This document shows positions 13,486 to 15,181 of a DNA stretch of 15,181 bases, in pieces. Each line of letters opens with the position of its first letter. Position 1 is the first letter of the stretch. A program made the position numbers and the translations under genes. The notes beneath the pieces were generated by a model. That model did no database searches and was not told where the DNA came from. It saw only the letters and a list, made by a program, of their open reading frames with translations. The stretch comes from Cytophagia bacterium (GTDB lineage: Bacteria > Bacteroidota > Bacteroidia > UBA7662): the NCBI GenBank assembly GCA_009926405.1, contig RFOZ01000035.1:1-15181 (forward strand), read 5' to 3'.

Positions 13486-14655
13486 TTATTCGTAAGCGGG
13501 TTCCATCCAGGAGCGGTAATAGGTTCCGTCGTCCAGGGCCATGGCTTGTTGGGTGATGGCCAAAGGCCGAAAAGTGTCAATCATCACCGCGTATTCGTCG
13601 GTCGAGGTTTTGCCAATGCTGCGTTCGTAGGCGCCTGGGTGAGGCCCATGAGGTATGCCACCGGGGTGTAGGGTGATTTGGCCTGGACCTATATCGTTGC
13701 GGCTCATAAAATCTCCATCGACATAGTACAGGATTTCTTCGGAATCGATGTTGGAGTGGTTGTACGGAGCCGGAATGGAGAGTGGGTGGTAATCGTAGAG
13801 CCGAGGACAAAAGCTGCAGACCACAAAGCCTTTGCTTTCAAAGGTTTGGTGAACGGGGGGCGGTTGATGAACGCGACCGGTAATGGGTTCAAAATTGTAA
13901 ATGCTGAAACCGTACGGGAAATTATAACCATCGTAGCCCACCACATCAAAGGGGTGGCTGGCATAGATGACCGAATGCAACATCCCTTGCTTGCGGATTT
14001 TGATCTCAAAAGAACCCTTGGCATCATGGGTTTCCAAATCGGTGGGGAGTTTGTAGTCCCTTTCACAATAAGGGGAATGTTCCAACAATTGACCGAACCA
14101 GTTTCGGTAACGTTTGGGGGTGTAAAGGGGATCGTGGGATTCCAGGTACAAGAGCCGGTTGTCGTTACCGTCGAATTCAAAACAGTGAATCATACCCCGC
14201 GGAATCAAAAGGTAATCTCCTTTCTCAAAAGCGATGTTTCCTAACTGGGTCCGAAGGGTCCCGGTTCCACGGTGCACAAAAACCAGTTCATCGGCGTCCG
14301 CGTTTTTGTAGAAATAATCCTGGCTGCTTCCCGAAGGGGCCGCCAGGCCCATGGTAATTTCTTTGTTGAGAAACAGGGGAACCCGGCTTTGCAGGTAATC
14401 ACCAACGGGTTGGACCTGAAAGCCTTTGTAACGCCGGGGCGTGATATTGTGTTGAACGGCAATCTGAGGTCGCAGGTCCAAAATCTCGCCCATGGATCGA
14501 ATGATGGTGGGTCGATGCAGGTGGTACATCAAGGAGGACATGCCGTCGAAGCCAACGGTCCCAAACAATTGTTCGTAATAAAGTTCCCCGTTGGGTTTGC
14601 GGAACTGGGTATGGCGTTTGGGGGGTATTTGTCCCAGGCGGTGATAAACGGGCAT
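13486..14655 (-). CDS. hmgA: Homogentisate 1,2-dioxygenase
   Basis: A 389-residue cupin-fold Fe(II) dioxygenase that opens the ring of homogentisate to maleylacetoacetate. The iron ligands fit the human enzyme's spacing exactly: H300 and E306 in YNHSNIDSEE, then H336 in HPGGIPHGPHPG, 30 residues after the Glu. Further marks are the cupin block DELVFVHRGTGTLRTQLG (122-139), KGDYLLIPRGMIH (145-157) and GYDGYNFPYGFSIYNFEPI (240-258). It is shorter than the proteobacterial and animal enzymes (about 430-445), as is common for the Bacteroidota form. The ATG at 14655 lies 28 bases after the stop of the upstream PD40 gene, so all three genes may be co-transcribed. The gene for the next enzyme (fumarylacetoacetase) is not in the window. 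Confidence 0.95.
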   Translation of the reverse strand: MPVYHRLGQIPPKRHTQFRKPNGELYYEQLFGTVGFDGMSSLMYHLHRPTIIRSMGEILDLRPQIAVQHNITPRRYKGFQVQPVGDYLQSRVPLFLNKEITMGLAAPSGSSQDYFYKNADADELVFVHRGTGTLRTQLGNIAFEKGDYLLIPRGMIHCFEFDGNDNRLLYLESHDPLYTPKRYRNWFGQLLEHSPYCERDYKLPTDLETHDAKGSFEIKIRKQGMLHSVIYASHPFDVVGYDGYNFPYGFSIYNFEPITGRVHQPPPVHQTFESKGFVVCSFCPRLYDYHPLSIPAPYNHSNIDSEEILYYVDGDFMSRNDIGPGQITLHPGGIPHGPHPGAYERSIGKTSTDEYAVMIDTFRPLAITQQAMALDDGTYYRSWMEPAYE

Positions 14656-14683
14656 AGGCGGAGGGGCTAGGGTCTTGGCGAAG

Positions 14684-15181
14684 TTAAGGACGGTCCACCC
14701 AGTCTACGAGAATTAGGTTGGTATCGCGGTTTCCGCCGTTACGACGGTTGGAGGCAAAAATCAAGCGACGGCCATCGGGCGAAAACATGGGGAAAGAGTC
14801 AAACGTCGGGTCATAGGTGATTTGCTTCAGCCCGCTACCGTCCAGGTTGACCATAAACAGGTTGAAAGGGAAACCCCGTTTGCTGTGGTGGTTGGTCGAA
14901 AAAATAACTCGCTGGCCGTCCGGGTGGAAGTAGGGTGCCCAATTGGCTCCTCCCAGTTGGGTGATTTGGCGGAGGCCGCTTCCGTCCAGGTTGCAGACAA
15001 AGAGCTCCATGCGGGTGGGGGCGACCAGACCTTCGGAGAGGAGTTGTTGGTATTCCTCTACTTCCGGGGGTGTCTGGGGGCGGGATGCCCTAAAAACAAG
15101 TTGTTTGCTATCCGGCGAAAAAAAGGCACCACCATCGTAACCGAGGGCGCTGGTCACACGGGTTATTTGGCGTTCCGGCCA
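14684..15181 (-). CDS. TolB/PD40-type beta-propeller protein, C-terminal part (5' truncated by window edge)
   Basis: The frame is open from the right edge of the window (first codons WPERQITRVTSALGYDGG) to a stop at 14684, giving 165 visible residues. Three PD40/WD40-like repeats are seen: GAFFSPDSKQLVFRASRP, APYFHPDGQRVIFSTNHH and FPMFSPDGRRLIFASNRR. They alternate with the linkers LDGSGLRQIT and LDGSGLKQIT, typical of TolB-like propellers. Whether a signal peptide or a peptidase or OmpA domain exists upstream cannot be seen, so a biopolymer-transport, carbohydrate-binding or lipoprotein role is open. It ends 28 bases before homogentisate dioxygenase; the co-orientation looks incidental to tyrosine catabolism. 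Confidence 0.85.
   Translation of the reverse strand, partial: WPERQITRVTSALGYDGGAFFSPDSKQLVFRASRPQTPPEVEEYQQLLSEGLVAPTRMELFVCNLDGSGLRQITQLGGANWAPYFHPDGQRVIFSTNHHSKRGFPFNLFMVNLDGSGLKQITYDPTFDSFPMFSPDGRRLIFASNRRNGGNRDTNLILVDWVDRP

Overview
The window looks like ordinary chromosomal DNA of a Bacteroidota bacterium of moderate GC. The pointers are a short DnaE-type polymerase overlapping a DinB gene, an S46 dipeptidyl-peptidase, a CcmB-CcmC-CcmD set whose CcmC carries the W-G-x-W-W-x-x-D-P-K-Q-N form of the WWD loop, a perfect Bacteroidota-type -7 box (TAnnTTTG) in front of the tmRNA, and start codons that almost all lack a Shine-Dalgarno sequence. The family or genus cannot be fixed from the sequence alone. 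I see no insertion sequence, integrase, CRISPR array, rRNA or tRNA gene.

Layout. (1) 1-2239, plus strand: the 3' end of a DNA polymerase III alpha-type gene overlaps a catalytically intact Y-family polymerase gene, a translesion-synthesis pair. (2) 2236-7751, minus strand: a tightly packed run read from right to left, made of a PlsC-like acyltransferase, an S46 peptidase (predicted DPP11-type), a stand-alone lysine-ketoglutarate reductase-like enzyme, an unrecognised polytopic membrane protein and a single-domain rhodanese. A three-copy tandem repeat lies just upstream of the rhodanese gene. (3) 7854-8456, plus strand: a membrane-anchored SOUL-family protein. (4) 8457-8941: noncoding DNA holding the tmRNA gene ssrA on the minus strand, its promoter and a 3' hairpin. 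(5) 8958-10541, minus strand: a biotin carboxylase. (6) 10586-12246, plus strand: ccmB, ccmC and a ccmD-like gene for haem handling in cytochrome c maturation. (7) 12298-15181, minus strand: tyrosine catabolism (homogentisate dioxygenase, then 4-hydroxyphenylpyruvate dioxygenase), preceded by the 3' end of a TolB/PD40 beta-propeller gene.

Functional themes are damage-tolerant replication, peptide and amino-acid catabolism (acidic dipeptide release, lysine, tyrosine), acyl-CoA carboxylation, phospholipid synthesis, ribosome rescue and cytochrome c biogenesis. Together they suggest an aerobic or facultatively aerobic heterotroph that uses proteins. I did not find a convincing undescribed system. 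The items most worth a second look are the orphan membrane protein, the tandem repeat before the rhodanese gene, the stand-alone LKR domain, and the unusual N-terminus of the DinB protein.
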